Below, one piece after another: positions 1-11,733 of a stretch of DNA of 53,857 nt. Numbering within the stretch: position 1 is the first letter of the stretch; each line of letters begins with the position of its first letter. Both the position numbers and the translations under genes were made by a program. This DNA comes from Gammaproteobacteria bacterium. GTDB lineage: Bacteria > Pseudomonadota > Gammaproteobacteria > Magnimaribacterales > TMED112. The stretch covers positions 248,151 to 302,007 of the forward strand of contig PBBW01000005.1 in assembly GCA_002716745.1 (NCBI GenBank). Reading direction: 5' to 3'. The notes under the pieces were generated by a model. It saw nothing but the letters and a program-made list of their open reading frames with translations, searched no databases and was not told the origin of the DNA.

Positions 1-1
1 G

Positions 2-3000
2 ACTGAATCATATTTTTTAAGCTTAGAAGAATCAAAAGCAAGTTTTGTTTTTCAGGGCAGGAAACCCTCTATCACTTATCCAATCCACAAAGATCATAAT
101 CTATTAAACCTACTAAATTCGTCTCTTGGGTTAGCTTTAAATGAATCTGAAATAAAATACCTTAATTTAATTTTTCAAAAACTTGAAAGAGAAATCTCAG
201 ATGCAGAGTTGATGATGTTTTCTCAAATTAATTCAGAACATTGTAGACATAAAATATTCAGATCACGTTGGAAAACAGATATTCCTTTTTCTTATGACAG
301 CTTGTTTGATGCAATAAAATCAACAACTGGGGAAACAGCTAGCCATGTGCTCTCCGCATATCATGATAATTCTGCTGTAATCAAATCATTCAGCTCAAAC
401 CAGCTTGAAACATCAGGAACAAATATTTTTAAAAATTATGAAGATAAAGTCCATACAACAATTAAAGTTGAAACACACAACCATCCAACAGGTATCTCAC
501 CTTATGAAGGTGCAGCAACAGGAAGCGGTGGAGAAATACGTGATTGTGCGGCAACAGGTAGAGGCGCGAGACCTAAAGCAGGATTTGTTGGTTTATGCCT
601 TTCACACCTTCGATTATCTAACAAGCTTGAGCCCTGGGAAGCCCCTTTAGAAAAACCTGATTATTTGGCCTCACCAAAAGATATAATTTTTGAGGGACCA
701 ATAGGGTCTGCAACGTATAACAATGAATTCGGTAGACCTGCAATATTTGGTTATTTTAGAACGCTTGAATATCAAAATTATGGCTTCCACAAACCTATAA
801 TGCTCGCAGGGGGCATTGGCTCTATAAAGGAGAGCCTTATTAAAAAAGGTGCTCCAAAAGATGGTGATCTTGTGATTGTATTAGGTGGGCCTTCAATGTT
901 GATAGGGCTAGGAGGGGGAACAGCTAGCTCTATTAAAGGTAAATCAAATCTTGATTTAGATTTTAGCTCAGTGCAAAGATCAAACCCAGAAATGCAAAGA
1001 AGAGCTCAACAAGTACTTGATAGATTAAACTCACGCAGTACGAAAAGCCCAATTTCATTTATACATGATGTTGGTGCAGGTGGGATATCTAATGCAATAC
1101 CAGAACTAGCAAAGGATACTAATCTCGGAGTCAGAATAGATCTAGCAAATATCGACTGCCATGATTCAACAATGTCTCCAATGGAGATGTGGTGCAATGA
1201 GTCTCAAGAGCGTTATGTATTTTCAATACCGAAAAAGAAATTACCTGCCCTGCAACATATTTGCAATCTGGAAAGGTGTCCATTTTCTGTCGCAGGCGTT
1301 CTTACCGATGAAAGAAAAATTCATGTGGAATTTGAAAATAAAGTGATTGTTGATCTTTACTTAGATGATCTATTCGGAGAGATACCTCTTCCAGAACTCA
1401 TTGGCAGTAATTCTGACAGGTCATTACCCTTAGAGACTTTACCCCATGATGATTTATTAAAACACTTACATAATGTTCTTAGATTTCCAGCAGTAGCTTC
1501 AAAAAAGTTCTTAATAACTATTGGAGATAGAACAGTAGGTGGTTTAGTTTTCAGAGATCAATTCATTGGCAATAAGCAAGTTCCCGTTAGTGATTACGCT
1601 GCTACATTGGACCAGTTAGATACTTATAGCGGCCAAGTATTTTCAATTGGAGAAAAACCTTCAATTGCAATTTCAAACCCAGAGGCTTCAACACGAATGG
1701 CTATGGCTGAGGCAATAACAAATGTTTGTGGGGTTGTGCATGATTCTATTGAGAAATTAACTTTTTCAGCAAACTGGATGAGTTCAACTAAGTCGTCTGA
1801 CGAAAAAGGAGATCTTGTAAGAGGGGTTGAATCAGTTGTTAATTTATCAGATGACCTGGGAGTATCAATTCCTGTAGGTAAAGATTCATTGTCAATGAAA
1901 ACACGCTGGCAAGAGGATTCTGATAAAGAAATAACATCCCCCATGACGTTAAATATCTCGGTTTTTTCAAATGTACGGGATTTACGTGAAAGTGTTACGC
2001 CAGAGCTCTCAAATGATGAGACTACATTATTACATCTCTGGATCAATGAAAATGATTTTAGAATGGGCGGCAGTTGTTTATATCAAAGCTATGGTTTGTA
2101 TGGAGGAGAGACCCCAGATCTAGAGAAGCCCAAACAGTTAAAAAGACTATTTAATTCAACACAAAAATTATTAAAACAACATAAAATTTGTGCTTTACAT
2201 GATATTTCCGATGGTGGCCTAATAACTAGTTTATTAGAAATGTCATTATGTAGTGGACAGGGGCTTAGCATCAATCTCAACCTTTCAGATAAAAGTAAAA
2301 TCATTCCAAAACTCTTTTCTGAAGAAATTGGTCTTGTTGTAGAGGTTCCAAATAAGCATCTTAAAGGTGTAAAAGACTATTATCAGGAAAAAGATATCTA
2401 CTGCGAAGAGATTGCCAAAAAATCTGTTGAGAAAACATTCAAATTGATAAATTTTAATGAAGAGATTTTTTCAGTTGATATTAACACTCTTTTCAAATCC
2501 TGGGACAGCATGTCACACCAAGTTCAAAGCGAAAGAGATAGCAAAACGTGTGCATCTGAGGAACAAGATAACTTTGTTAACTTTGATTATTTTATTACTC
2601 CAGAAATTAACTTTGTAACCCCAAAGATTTCTAGTTCCCTTTTTGGTAAAAAGCCTCGAGTAGCGCTTTTAAGAGAACAGGGAATAAACGGCCAATACGA
2701 TATGGCAGCAGCTTTAATGGCATCTGGTTTTGAAGTTGAAGATTTACACATGAGTGAAATTGGAGAAAGAGTAAAAGACCTAGGCGCTTTTAATGGATTG
2801 GTAATACCAGGAGGGTTCTCATATGGTGACGTAATGGGAGCAGGACGTGGCATGGCAAATTCTATTTTATTAAAACCCAAAATGAAAAAGATTTTTAAAA
2901 GATTCTTTGAAGATAAAACAAAGTTTGCTTTTGGCGTATGTAATGGATGTCAGTTCTTATCAAATTTGGCAGAAATTATCCCAGGTGCAAATGGGTGGCC

Positions 3001-3409
3001 TTCATTTAATAGAAATACTTCCAATCAATACGAATGTCGTTTAGTACAGGTAAAAATTGAAAAATCACAATCTATTTTGATGCAAGGGATGGAGGGAAGC
3101 ACCATACCAGTTATGGTATCTCATGGAGAGGGCAGAGTCGATTTTAAAGAGAATGTTGTAAGCAAATCTATTGCTCAATATGTTGATCCAAGACATAAAC
3201 CAACAAGCAGTTACCCTTTTAACCCAAATGGTTCCCAAGAGGCAATTGCTGGAGTTTGCAATGATGATGGAAGGATAACAATTATGATGCCACACCCTGA
3301 AAGAACATTTTTAACAAAGCAATATTCTTGGGCTCCAAAAGATTGGGGCGAAGAGTCCCCTTGGTTCAAGATCTTTGACAACGCTTTTCAATTCTCAAAA
3401 AAGAATTAA
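2..3409 (+). CDS. purL: Phosphoribosylformylglycinamidine synthase (PurL), 5'-truncated by window edge
   Basis: The 209..3409 ORF stays open in frame back to position 2 ([23 protein letters not shown]...). FGAM synthase motifs [41 protein letters not shown] and the C-terminal glutaminase [14 protein letters not shown]. The true start lies upstream of the window. Confidence 0.97.
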   Translation, partial: TESYFLSLEESKASFVFQGRKPSITYPIHKDHNLLNLLNSSLGLALNESEIKYLNLIFQKLEREISDAELMMFSQINSEHCRHKIFRSRWKTDIPFSYDSLFDAIKSTTGETASHVLSAYHDNSAVIKSFSSNQLETSGTNIFKNYEDKVHTTIKVETHNHPTGISPYEGAATGSGGEIRDCAATGRGARPKAGFVGLCLSHLRLSNKLEPWEAPLEKPDYLASPKDIIFEGPIGSATYNNEFGRPAIFGYFRTLEYQNYGFHKPIMLAGGIGSIKESLIKKGAPKDGDLVIVLGGPSMLIGLGGGTASSIKGKSNLDLDFSSVQRSNPEMQRRAQQVLDRLNSRSTKSPISFIHDVGAGGISNAIPELAKDTNLGVRIDLANIDCHDSTMSPMEMWCNESQERYVFSIPKKKLPALQHICNLERCPFSVAGVLTDERKIHVEFENKVIVDLYLDDLFGEIPLPELIGSNSDRSLPLETLPHDDLLKHLHNVLRFPAVASKKFLITIGDRTVGGLVFRDQFIGNKQVPVSDYAATLDQLDTYSGQVFSIGEKPSIAISNPEASTRMAMAEAITNVCGVVHDSIEKLTFSANWMSSTKSSDEKGDLVRGVESVVNLSDDLGVSIPVGKDSLSMKTRWQEDSDKEITSPMTLNISVFSNVRDLRESVTPELSNDETTLLHLWINENDFRMGGSCLYQSYGLYGGETPDLEKPKQLKRLFNSTQKLLKQHKICALHDISDGGLITSLLEMSLCSGQGLSINLNLSDKSKIIPKLFSEEIGLVVEVPNKHLKGVKDYYQEKDIYCEEIAKKSVEKTFKLINFNEEIFSVDINTLFKSWDSMSHQVQSERDSKTCASEEQDNFVNFDYFITPEINFVTPKISSSLFGKKPRVALLREQGINGQYDMAAALMASGFEVEDLHMSEIGERVKDLGAFNGLVIPGGFSYGDVMGAGRGMANSILLKPKMKKIFKRFFEDKTKFAFGVCNGCQFLSNLAEIIPGANGWPSFNRNTSNQYECRLVQVKIEKSQSILMQGMEGSTIPVMVSHGEGRVDFKENVVSKSIAQYVDPRHKPTSSYPFNPNGSQEAIAGVCNDDGRITIMMPHPERTFLTKQYSWAPKDWGEESPWFKIFDNAFQFSKKN

Positions 3410-3933
3410 TCATCTAAAACTTTATTAGAAAAAGAATCTTTCCCATGATTGAGATATTGCTCTATTGTCAGCCTTACTGTTCTAAATGCTAAATCATCCC
3501 AAGGCAGTTCATTGATTTTAAAAAGCTTTACCTCAGAGCTTTCTGGTGTAGGGCCAAAATCATCGTTTACGATTTTACCAATAAAAAAAGAATAGATTTG
3601 ATTAATTCTTGGAACACTAATCATAGTAAATAGCTTAATTTCACTTACTTCTAAACAGGCCTCCTCCCTAGTTTCTCTTAGTGCTCCTTCTTCAATGCTC
3701 TCACCATTCTCAAGGAATCCTGCAGGAAGTGTCCAGAAGCCAGATCTTGGTTCAATAGCTCTTTTACATAGGAGGATTTCATCATTATCGTTAAATGGAA
3801 GCACACCTGTAACTACATTTGGGTTAGTGTAATGAATATCGCCACAGTCCTCACATACTAACCTAGGGTGCGTGTCGCCTTCAGGTACTTTTTTAACTAT
3901 TCTAGAAGAACCGCAATTTGAACAAAAATTCAT
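3406..3933 (-). CDS. NUDIX hydrolase with N-terminal zinc ribbon
   Basis: CSNCG...CEDCG zinc ribbon; Nudix box [25 protein letters not shown]. Confidence 0.93.
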   Translation of the reverse strand: MNFCSNCGSSRIVKKVPEGDTHPRLVCEDCGDIHYTNPNVVTGVLPFNDNDEILLCKRAIEPRSGFWTLPAGFLENGESIEEGALRETREEACLEVSEIKLFTMISVPRINQIYSFFIGKIVNDDFGPTPESSEVKLFKINELPWDDLAFRTVRLTIEQYLNHGKDSFSNKVLDD

Positions 3934-3962
3934 AAAATCAATTTAATAATTATAATAGACAT

Positions 3963-4490
3963 ATGATATATGACTTGGGGAAATTAAAACCTAAAATTGA
4001 TAAAAAAAATGTCTGGATTGCTAAATCAGCAGATATCATTGGAGATGTCATTTTAAAATCTAATGTTTCGGTATGGTTCAACGTGACAATCAGAGGAGAT
4101 AACGACACCATCAAGATAAATAAAGGTTCAAATATTCAGGACAACACGGTAGTCCATACTGATGCAGGAATAAAAGTTAACATTGGTGAATATGTAACTA
4201 TTGGGCATAAAGTCATTTTGCATGGTTCAACAATTGGGGATAATAGCATTATTGGAATGGGCAGCGTTTTAATGAATAATTCATCAATAGGTAAAAATTG
4301 TATTTTAGGAGCAAATTCTTTAGTGACAGAAGGAAAAGTTTTTCCACCAAATTCACTTATAATGGGTAGTCCAGCAAAAGTTATGAGAGAGTTATCTAAA
4401 GAAGAAATAGAATTTTTGAAACTAAGTGCAAAACATTATATTGAAAAATCAAAAATATTTAAGAAAGATTTAAATCATGAAGCTAAATGA
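3963..4490 (+). CDS. Gamma-class carbonic anhydrase / hexapeptide-repeat transferase family (YrdA/PaaY-like)
   Basis: Left-handed beta-helix hexapeptide repeats; metal-ligand-like histidines in VVHTD and GHKVILHG. Confidence 0.9.
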   Translation: MIYDLGKLKPKIDKKNVWIAKSADIIGDVILKSNVSVWFNVTIRGDNDTIKINKGSNIQDNTVVHTDAGIKVNIGEYVTIGHKVILHGSTIGDNSIIGMGSVLMNNSSIGKNCILGANSLVTEGKVFPPNSLIMGSPAKVMRELSKEEIEFLKLSAKHYIEKSKIFKKDLNHEAK

Positions 4491-7038
4491 ATTAAGAAAT
4501 AAATTCCTTGAATATTTTAAGAGGAATAATCATAAAATAGTTAGTTCAAGTAATCTTGTGCCTATTGGTGATGACAGTCTTCTTTTTACGAATGCGGGCA
4601 TGGTTCAATTTAAAGATACTTTTCTTGGTGCAGAATCAAGAGATTACTGCGCTACTTCGTCACAAAAATGTTTAAGGGTTGGAGGGAAACATAATGATCT
4701 GGAAAATGTTGGTTTTACATCAAGACATCAGACTTTCTTTGAAATGCTTGGGAATTTTAGTTTTGGAGATTATTTCAAAAAAGGAGCAATCGATCTAGCA
4801 TGGAGTTTTTTAACTGAGGAGCTGATGCTTCCTAAAGAGAAGTTATGGGTAACAGTTTATAAGGATGATAAAGACTCTGAGAATTACTGGCTTAATGAAA
4901 TTGGAGTCGAATCAAAGAGATTAAGCAAACTTGGTGATGAGGACAATTTTTGGGCAATGGGAGATATAGGTCCATGTGGGCCATGTTCGGAAATTTTTTA
5001 TGATTATGGTCCAGATTACGAAGGCATGCCACCTGGAAAAGGAGATACAGGCGAAAGGTATGTAGAGATCTGGAATCTGGTTTTCATGGAATTTAATCGC
5101 GACTCCACAGGCAAACTTCACCCTCTACCAAATAAATGTGTTGATACTGGTATGGGTCTAGAAAGAGTTTGCTCTGTACTGCAAGGGGTTGGATCTAATT
5201 TCGAGATTGATTTTTTTGCTGAACTTAAGGGGAAAATGAAAATATCTTTCTCTGAGCCAAACGATAAGTCATTAAATGTAATTGCTGATCATTTAAGAGC
5301 AATTTTTTTCTTAATGTCTGAGGAAATTTATCCCTCTAATGAGGGGAGAGGTTATGTTGTGAGAAGGCTATGCAGAAGAGCTATCAGGCATGGTTATAAG
5401 ATGGGTGCTAAAGAGCCATTCTTAGCAAATTTCTTAGACCATTTAAAAGACCTTCTTTCCAATGATTTTATTGATGAATTTAAGCATTTTAGTGTAGTCA
5501 AAGAAAAACTGATAATTGAAGAGCTAGCATTTTTTAAAACACTATCATCAGGCATAAAAATATTTGAGCAAAACCTCCCAACAAAAGGAAAAAATATATT
5601 TAATGGTGAAGCAGCATTTAAAATGCATGACACCTATGGGTTTCCAATTGATCTAACAACAAGTATGGCTGAAGAAAGGAATTTGAATGTTGATTTAAAA
5701 CGTTTTAATGAATTGATGAAAATTCAAAAAGCAGGCTCTAAGAATAATTCTATGTTTGATGTAAAAGGCATTGTTATTGATCCAAATATTAAATCTGAAT
5801 TTATTGGTTACGAAAAGCTTAGTGCAGACAGTGAATGTATAACACTATTTGACAATGATGGTAAACAAGTAGAGAAAATATTAAAAAACGGTTTTGCTAT
5901 TTTTTCTAAAACTCCATTCTATGCTGAATCTGGAGGACAAATTGGTGACATAGGAAACATAAGAAATGATAATTCTTATGCAAATGTGCTGGATACCAAG
6001 AAAGTTGGCAACTTTCATCTACATGAGATAAAAGTTTTGGATGGAGAAGTCTCCATAAATAAACAATACTTGTTGTCAGTAGATGAAGATAGAAGAGAAA
6101 ACATCGTTAGGAACCACTCTGCAGCACATTTATTGCACTCAGCACTAAGAAAAGCTCTTGGTGAAAGTGTTGAACAAAAAGGATCACTTGTGAGTGATAA
6201 GAAATTAAGATTTGATTTCTCTTATGAAAAAAAGCTTAGTACTGATCAAATTCAAGAGATTGAAGATCTTGTTAATGAGCAGATTGAAAAGGAAATTGAT
6301 ACAAAAGTAAGAGTTATGTCATTTGATGACGCTAAAAAAACAGGTGCATTAGCTTTTTTTGGTGATAAGTACGGAGATAATGTTAGAGTTTTAAACATTG
6401 GTGGCAATTTTTCTGTAGAATTTTGTGGAGGGACGCACGTTAAAAATACAGCTGAAATTGGCGGCTTATTAATATCAAATGAAACATCTGTTTCAGCAGG
6501 TATAAGGAGGATTGAAGCAATTACAGGTTCAAATTTAGTGAAAAAATCAAAACAGGCTATCGATCTGTTAAATAAAATAGAGAACATCTTAAATGTTCCT
6601 GCAGAAGATTTACCTGAAAAAGTTCAAAGCTTAATAAAAGAGAATAAGACCCTTAAGTCAAACAAGAAATCTGACAAAAGCCTTAGTGCTGAAACTCTTG
6701 AAACCCAATCATATGATTTTGAAGGTGGTAAAGGCACGATAGTTATTCAGAAAAATGCTTCAATGGAGATGTTAAGAAGAGCTGCAGATAAATCGTATAG
6801 CCAAAAAGATACAATTTTTTCAATTCATATAAGTGATGAGGGAAACAAGATTTCTTATATTGTGACATCCAAGAGCAAATCATTAACAGCAAAAATACTT
6901 ATCAATTTTGTAAATGAAAGCTTTGAAGGAAGAGGAGGGGGAAGGGATGATTTTGCTCAAGGAGGAAGCACCACCTCAGAAAATAGTAAGGAAAAATCAA
7001 AACAATTGATGAAGGCTCTTCAAAAGGAAATTAAGTAG
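4477..7038 (+). CDS. alaS: Alanyl-tRNA synthetase
   Basis: LRVGGKHNDLENVGFTSRHQTFFEMLGNFSFGDYFK, HSAAHLLHSALR, FCGGTHVKNTAEIG; 853 aa. Confidence 0.98.
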   Translation: MKLNELRNKFLEYFKRNNHKIVSSSNLVPIGDDSLLFTNAGMVQFKDTFLGAESRDYCATSSQKCLRVGGKHNDLENVGFTSRHQTFFEMLGNFSFGDYFKKGAIDLAWSFLTEELMLPKEKLWVTVYKDDKDSENYWLNEIGVESKRLSKLGDEDNFWAMGDIGPCGPCSEIFYDYGPDYEGMPPGKGDTGERYVEIWNLVFMEFNRDSTGKLHPLPNKCVDTGMGLERVCSVLQGVGSNFEIDFFAELKGKMKISFSEPNDKSLNVIADHLRAIFFLMSEEIYPSNEGRGYVVRRLCRRAIRHGYKMGAKEPFLANFLDHLKDLLSNDFIDEFKHFSVVKEKLIIEELAFFKTLSSGIKIFEQNLPTKGKNIFNGEAAFKMHDTYGFPIDLTTSMAEERNLNVDLKRFNELMKIQKAGSKNNSMFDVKGIVIDPNIKSEFIGYEKLSADSECITLFDNDGKQVEKILKNGFAIFSKTPFYAESGGQIGDIGNIRNDNSYANVLDTKKVGNFHLHEIKVLDGEVSINKQYLLSVDEDRRENIVRNHSAAHLLHSALRKALGESVEQKGSLVSDKKLRFDFSYEKKLSTDQIQEIEDLVNEQIEKEIDTKVRVMSFDDAKKTGALAFFGDKYGDNVRVLNIGGNFSVEFCGGTHVKNTAEIGGLLISNETSVSAGIRRIEAITGSNLVKKSKQAIDLLNKIENILNVPAEDLPEKVQSLIKENKTLKSNKKSDKSLSAETLETQSYDFEGGKGTIVIQKNASMEMLRRAADKSYSQKDTIFSIHISDEGNKISYIVTSKSKSLTAKILINFVNESFEGRGGGRDDFAQGGSTTSENSKEKSKQLMKALQKEIK

Positions 7039-8795
7039 TGACAATAGTTCTTAGAGTATTTTTAATCTGTCTTATCTTAACTTCATGCAGTAATACTATT
7101 CTAGAAATTGAAGACAGAGACTATAAGGTAGTTGAAGCTCCTCAGCTAAGTGTTATTGGTGAGGAGCAAGAGGACTATTTTTTATTTAAGGGCATTCCAT
7201 ATGCTGAGCCTCCAGTTGGTAACCTTCGATGGAAAGCACCAATTCCATTTAGTACAAATGAAACATTTGATGGTTCAGAGTTTAAAGATGAATGTGTTCA
7301 GCCAAAAGTTCAAAGCTCATTTATTGATAGAAGAACTATAAGTGGAAATGAAGATTGTTTGTATTTAAATGTTTATGTCCCAAAAAATAATATTGATTTC
7401 GAAAAGAATAATTTACCAGTAATGTTTTGGATCCATGGCGGATCAAATATTTGGGGATCGGGGAGTTCATATGATTTTTCTAATCTTGCTAAACAAAAAG
7501 ATGTCATAGTAGTAACAATTAATTATCGATTAGGAGTCTTTGGCTGGTTTTCCTCAGATTTTATAAGGGAATCATCTTCTGGTCTAGATCAAACATCAAA
7601 CTTTGGCCACCTTGATATAATTGAGGCCTTAAAATGGACAAATAGGAATATTAAGTCGTTTGGTGGTGATCCGGATAATATTACCATTTTTGGTGAATCA
7701 GCTGGTGGACATAATGTATTGACTCTTATCGCATCACCTTTAGCTAAGAATCTTTTTCAAAAAGCGATCAGTCAATCAGGCTATGTGGCTACACACTCTG
7801 TTGAGTTTGCTACCAAAAACTCAGAATTATCTTCAGAAAAAATATTTGAGGATGATATCAAATATTTAACAGACTCCCAGGAGATTGTTTCATTTCTTAG
7901 AAACTTAAGTTCTGAGGAAGTCTACAATAAATATATTTCAACTGCAGAAAAACATCCCTATCCCATAACACCTATTTCAGTACGTGATGACATTGTGATA
8001 CCAACTGAGGGGCTTTATAAGTCACTTGAGAATATTGATCCTGAGCTAGTTGTAGTCGCAGGAACAAATAGAGACGAAATGAATTATTGGTACATAAGGT
8101 CTGGTTATTTTTTTGATACAACACTTGAGCTAAGAAGAAGTTTAATAAGGAGTGAAGAAAATTTTAAAAGCTGGAATAAATACAGAAGCAATATCTGGAG
8201 ATACAGGGGAGCAGAGGAGCCACTCAGAAGAATGTCAAAATCAAACAATAATTTATATTCGTACAGATTCGATTGGGATGAAGAGAGAAATGGACCGCTT
8301 GGCAATTATCAGTTATTTTTAGGGGCAGCACATGGTATTGAGATTCCCTTTGTTGCCCAAACTTTTGATATGGAACAAATTCCATGGTACGTCAAACCAC
8401 TAATATTTCCAGATTCTTCAGAGGCAGGAAGAATGGCACTTAGTGAGCAGATGATGACATTTTGGTCAAACATTGCAAAATATGGTGACCCTAATATGTT
8501 TGGAGAGTATAAGAATTGGGAAAAATTTACTCCTGACAATCAATCATATCTTCGATTAGATAATCCTAATGATAATTTGATCGAAATGATCAATGATCCT
8601 GTAGATCCAATAGAATTAGTAAATAAACTTAAATCTGATTCAACTCTAGAAATAAAAGAGCGATGTTTGTTGGGCTGGATAGCAGTAAGACAGTTTTCAG
8701 AATTTGAGGATCCTAAGCCTCCATTTAATTTTTGTGCTGATTTTTCAGAAGAAGAATTATCTTTATTCAGAAGAGAGGTCGAAGGACAAGAATAA
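7038..8795 (+). CDS. Type-B carboxylesterase, probable lipoprotein (GTG start)
   Basis: FKGIPYAEPPVGNLRWKAP, GESAGGHN nucleophile elbow, lipobox-like LTSC near the N-terminus. Confidence 0.93.
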   Translation: MTIVLRVFLICLILTSCSNTILEIEDRDYKVVEAPQLSVIGEEQEDYFLFKGIPYAEPPVGNLRWKAPIPFSTNETFDGSEFKDECVQPKVQSSFIDRRTISGNEDCLYLNVYVPKNNIDFEKNNLPVMFWIHGGSNIWGSGSSYDFSNLAKQKDVIVVTINYRLGVFGWFSSDFIRESSSGLDQTSNFGHLDIIEALKWTNRNIKSFGGDPDNITIFGESAGGHNVLTLIASPLAKNLFQKAISQSGYVATHSVEFATKNSELSSEKIFEDDIKYLTDSQEIVSFLRNLSSEEVYNKYISTAEKHPYPITPISVRDDIVIPTEGLYKSLENIDPELVVVAGTNRDEMNYWYIRSGYFFDTTLELRRSLIRSEENFKSWNKYRSNIWRYRGAEEPLRRMSKSNNNLYSYRFDWDEERNGPLGNYQLFLGAAHGIEIPFVAQTFDMEQIPWYVKPLIFPDSSEAGRMALSEQMMTFWSNIAKYGDPNMFGEYKNWEKFTPDNQSYLRLDNPNDNLIEMINDPVDPIELVNKLKSDSTLEIKERCLLGWIAVRQFSEFEDPKPPFNFCADFSEEELSLFRREVEGQE

Positions 8796-8816
8796 TTCTT
8801 GTATTATATCTGATCC

Positions 8817-8906
8817 GGAGAGGTGGCTGAGTGGTCGAAAGCGGCACCCTGCTAAGGTGTTAGACGGGTAACTGTCTCGAGGGTTCGAATCCCTCTCTCT
8901 CCGCCA
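8817..8906 (+). tRNA. tRNA-Ser (anticodon GCU)
   Basis: GGAGAGG acceptor pairing with TCTCTCC; long variable arm (class II); GGTTCGAATCC T-loop; anticodon loop CTGCTAA; encoded CCA. Confidence 0.96.
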
Positions 8907-8912
8907 TTTTTT

Positions 8913-9212
8913 CTAAGGATTTATAGAAGATTTTATAAAACCACTTCTTGGTTCAGTTACACCTAAGTCATCCGAAAGTTGTTCTAGTAAATCACGTATG
9001 CTGTCTAAATTTCCTATCATTTCAGCTCTTGCGTTCACAAGACTCTGTTCCGAATCCCAAACACCAAAAAACAGATATTCTCTATCACCTGTCTTGACTG
9101 TATAACCTCTCTCTTGGCCAGTTGACATGTCCCAACTGTTAACAATTTCTAGATATTTATCTTCACAACCATCTTTCACAATAAAACGAACACAATTTGC
9201 AAATTTCTCCAT
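8913..9212 (-). CDS. Small (99 aa) stand-alone protein, possibly ABM-like dimeric alpha+beta barrel
   Basis: Complete ORF with strong Shine-Dalgarno (AAAGGAGAAATTTATG). Family call is inferred from size and pattern. Confidence 0.6.
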   Translation of the reverse strand: MEKFANCVRFIVKDGCEDKYLEIVNSWDMSTGQERGYTVKTGDREYLFFGVWDSEQSLVNARAEMIGNLDSIRDLLEQLSDDLGVTEPRSGFIKSSINP

Positions 9213-9319
9213 AAATTTCTCCTTTAACTAATACTGGTAAATGTTTTTGTTTTTGTAAATTAAAAACAGCAAATTTAGGAATATTTTTTTGCTATTATTA
9301 CTCTAAACACCTTTGGGCT

Positions 9320-11689
9320 ATGCAAAATAATTACATTTCTAAATTTTCAGAAATACTATTACAAGATATTGAGATTGTTGGAGGCAAGAATGCTTCTCTT
9401 GGAGAAATGATCAATAACCTGACAGCTCTTGGTATAAATGTTCCAGACGGCTTTGCCACTACATCACAGGCATATAATTTTTTCTTGAAATCCAATGGGT
9501 TGGATGTGCACATTGAAAAGATATTAAAAGACCTTGATATAAGTTCAATAAAAGATCTAGAGCGATGTGGAAAAGAAATAAGAAATTTAATTCTAAATGC
9601 AGAAATTCCCAAAGATCTAGAGGATCATATCTATTCTGCCTGGCAAGAATTATCTAAGGGGAGAGTGTTATCATTTGCAGTTAGGTCTTCAGCAACTGCA
9701 GAAGACCTTCCATCTGCATCATTTGCTGGGCAACAAGAAACATATTTAAACGTAACTGGTTTTAAAAACTTAATTAATGCAATGCAAAAAGTTTTTGCAT
9801 CCTTATACACAGACAGAGCCATATCATATAGAGTTCATCAAGGCTTCTCTAACTTAGATATATCTATATCTGTGGGGTTTCAACAAATGGTAAGAAGTGA
9901 TATGGGCGCATCTGGAGTCATGTTTACACTAGACACTGAATCAGGTTGTGAAGATGTAATATTTATCAATGCATCTTATGGATTGGGTGAAACAATTGTT
10001 CAGGGATCAGTCAATCCAGATGAATTTTATGTTTTTAAAAAGGCCTTATCTCAAAAGAAACTGCCAATAATTCGAAAAAATTTAGGTGATAAGTCAGAAA
10101 AAATGATTTTTACAAAATACAAAGAAGCTGATGCTTCAGTAAAAATAGTCCCAGTTGCCAAAGAAGAGCAAACACAGTTCTCTCTTACTGATGATGAAAT
10201 CATTAAGCTCTCAGAGTTAGGGCTTATTATTGAAAAACATTATGGAAAGCCAATGGATATTGAATGGGGGAAAGATGGACAGGATGGAAAAATATATATT
10301 CTTCAAGCTAGACCTGAAACAGTGCATAGCAAAACTAAAACAACATTATCTCAATATGTATTAAATGAAAAATCAAAAATAATAATTACTGGTAAAAGTA
10401 TAGGCCAAAGAATTGGTTTGGGAGCTACAAAAATTATTGAGGACCCTAAGAATATGTATCAAATAAATGAGGGAGATATTTTGGTAGCAGATATGACGGA
10501 TCCTGATTGGGAGCCAGTAATGAAAAAGGCTGCAGCAATTATTACTAATAGAGGTGGCAGAACATGTCATGCTGCAATTATTGCAAGAGAGCTAGGTATT
10601 CCAGCCATTGTTGGCACCAATGATGCAACTAAGATTTTAAAAAATAATAAAGAGGTAACTGTATGCTGTTCAGAAGGAGAGGTTGGTAGAGTCTATGAAG
10701 GCCTATTAAAATTTGATGTTGTTGAAACGGAAATTTCAAATTTACCAAATATTCCAACAAAACTAATGATGAATGTAGGTAATCCAGACAGGGCTTTTAC
10801 ATTTTCAAGGATTCCTAATGAGGGGGTTGGGCTAGCAAGATTAGAATTCATTATAAATAAGATGATTGGCATACATCCAAAAGCTCTCCTATCATTTTCG
10901 AATTTAGATCAGAACTTAAAAAAACAAATTCAGAATAGAATTTCAGGATATGAAACACCAATTGATTTTTATGTCAAAAAACTTTCAGAGGGAATTGCAA
11001 CAATTGCAGCAGCCTTTAATGAGAAGCCTGTAATTGTAAGAATGTCAGATTTTAAATCAAATGAATATGCAAATTTACTTGGAGGAGAAATTTTTGAACC
11101 AAAAGAAGAGAATCCCATGCTTGGATTTAGAGGGGCTGGTAGATATATTTCTAAATCATTTAGGCAATGCTTTGAGATGGAGTGTGAGGCAATTAAACGT
11201 GTAAGAAATGAAATGGGACTTCGAAATATTCAAATTATGATTCCATTTATTAGAACAATAAATGAGGCACAACTGGTTATAGAGCTTTTGAAGCAAAATG
11301 GTCTCGAGTCAGGGAAGGAAGATTTAAAAATTATAATGATGTCAGAATTACCATCAAATGCGTTGTTAGCAGACCAGTTTTTAGAGTTTTTTGATGGCAT
11401 GTCTATTGGTTCAAATGACATGACACAATTGACGCTCGGCCTTGATAGAGATTCCGCCCTTGTTGCCGATGTATTTGACGAAAGGGATGATGCTGTAAAA
11501 TCAATGTTGTCTATGTCAATTAATGCATGCCATAGAAAAGATAAATATATAGGTATTTGTGGTCAAGGCCCTTCTGATCATGATGACCTTGCTTTATGGC
11601 TTTTAGAGCAAAACATCGAATCAATTTCCTTAAACCCTGATACAGTAATTAAAACATGGCTGATGCTGGCAAAGATCAATAAAAAATAG
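9320..11689 (+). CDS. ppsA: Phosphoenolpyruvate synthase
   Basis: GGKNASLGEMI; GGRTCHAAIIARELGIPAIVGT phospho-His domain; GICGQGPSDHDDLALWLLEQNIESISLNPDTV C-terminus. Confidence 0.97.
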   Translation: MQNNYISKFSEILLQDIEIVGGKNASLGEMINNLTALGINVPDGFATTSQAYNFFLKSNGLDVHIEKILKDLDISSIKDLERCGKEIRNLILNAEIPKDLEDHIYSAWQELSKGRVLSFAVRSSATAEDLPSASFAGQQETYLNVTGFKNLINAMQKVFASLYTDRAISYRVHQGFSNLDISISVGFQQMVRSDMGASGVMFTLDTESGCEDVIFINASYGLGETIVQGSVNPDEFYVFKKALSQKKLPIIRKNLGDKSEKMIFTKYKEADASVKIVPVAKEEQTQFSLTDDEIIKLSELGLIIEKHYGKPMDIEWGKDGQDGKIYILQARPETVHSKTKTTLSQYVLNEKSKIIITGKSIGQRIGLGATKIIEDPKNMYQINEGDILVADMTDPDWEPVMKKAAAIITNRGGRTCHAAIIARELGIPAIVGTNDATKILKNNKEVTVCCSEGEVGRVYEGLLKFDVVETEISNLPNIPTKLMMNVGNPDRAFTFSRIPNEGVGLARLEFIINKMIGIHPKALLSFSNLDQNLKKQIQNRISGYETPIDFYVKKLSEGIATIAAAFNEKPVIVRMSDFKSNEYANLLGGEIFEPKEENPMLGFRGAGRYISKSFRQCFEMECEAIKRVRNEMGLRNIQIMIPFIRTINEAQLVIELLKQNGLESGKEDLKIIMMSELPSNALLADQFLEFFDGMSIGSNDMTQLTLGLDRDSALVADVFDERDDAVKSMLSMSINACHRKDKYIGICGQGPSDHDDLALWLLEQNIESISLNPDTVIKTWLMLAKINKK

Positions 11690-11733
11690 CAGGGTTCTTT
11701 TATTATTACTTAAGAAGCAAATCTTAAAGAACA

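Noticed and set aside
1624-2046. 140-aa minus-strand ORF inside purL (and many similar shadow ORFs, e.g. 6252..6587, 5394..5633, 2587..2880)
   Set aside because: Fully antisense to strongly conserved coding sequence, no recognisable motifs; typical spurious ORFs opposite AT-rich genes.
11708-11730. Possible terminator hairpin TTAAGA...TCTTAA between ppsA and pdxH
   Set aside because: Only a 6-bp AT-only stem with no clear U-tract; too weak to call.
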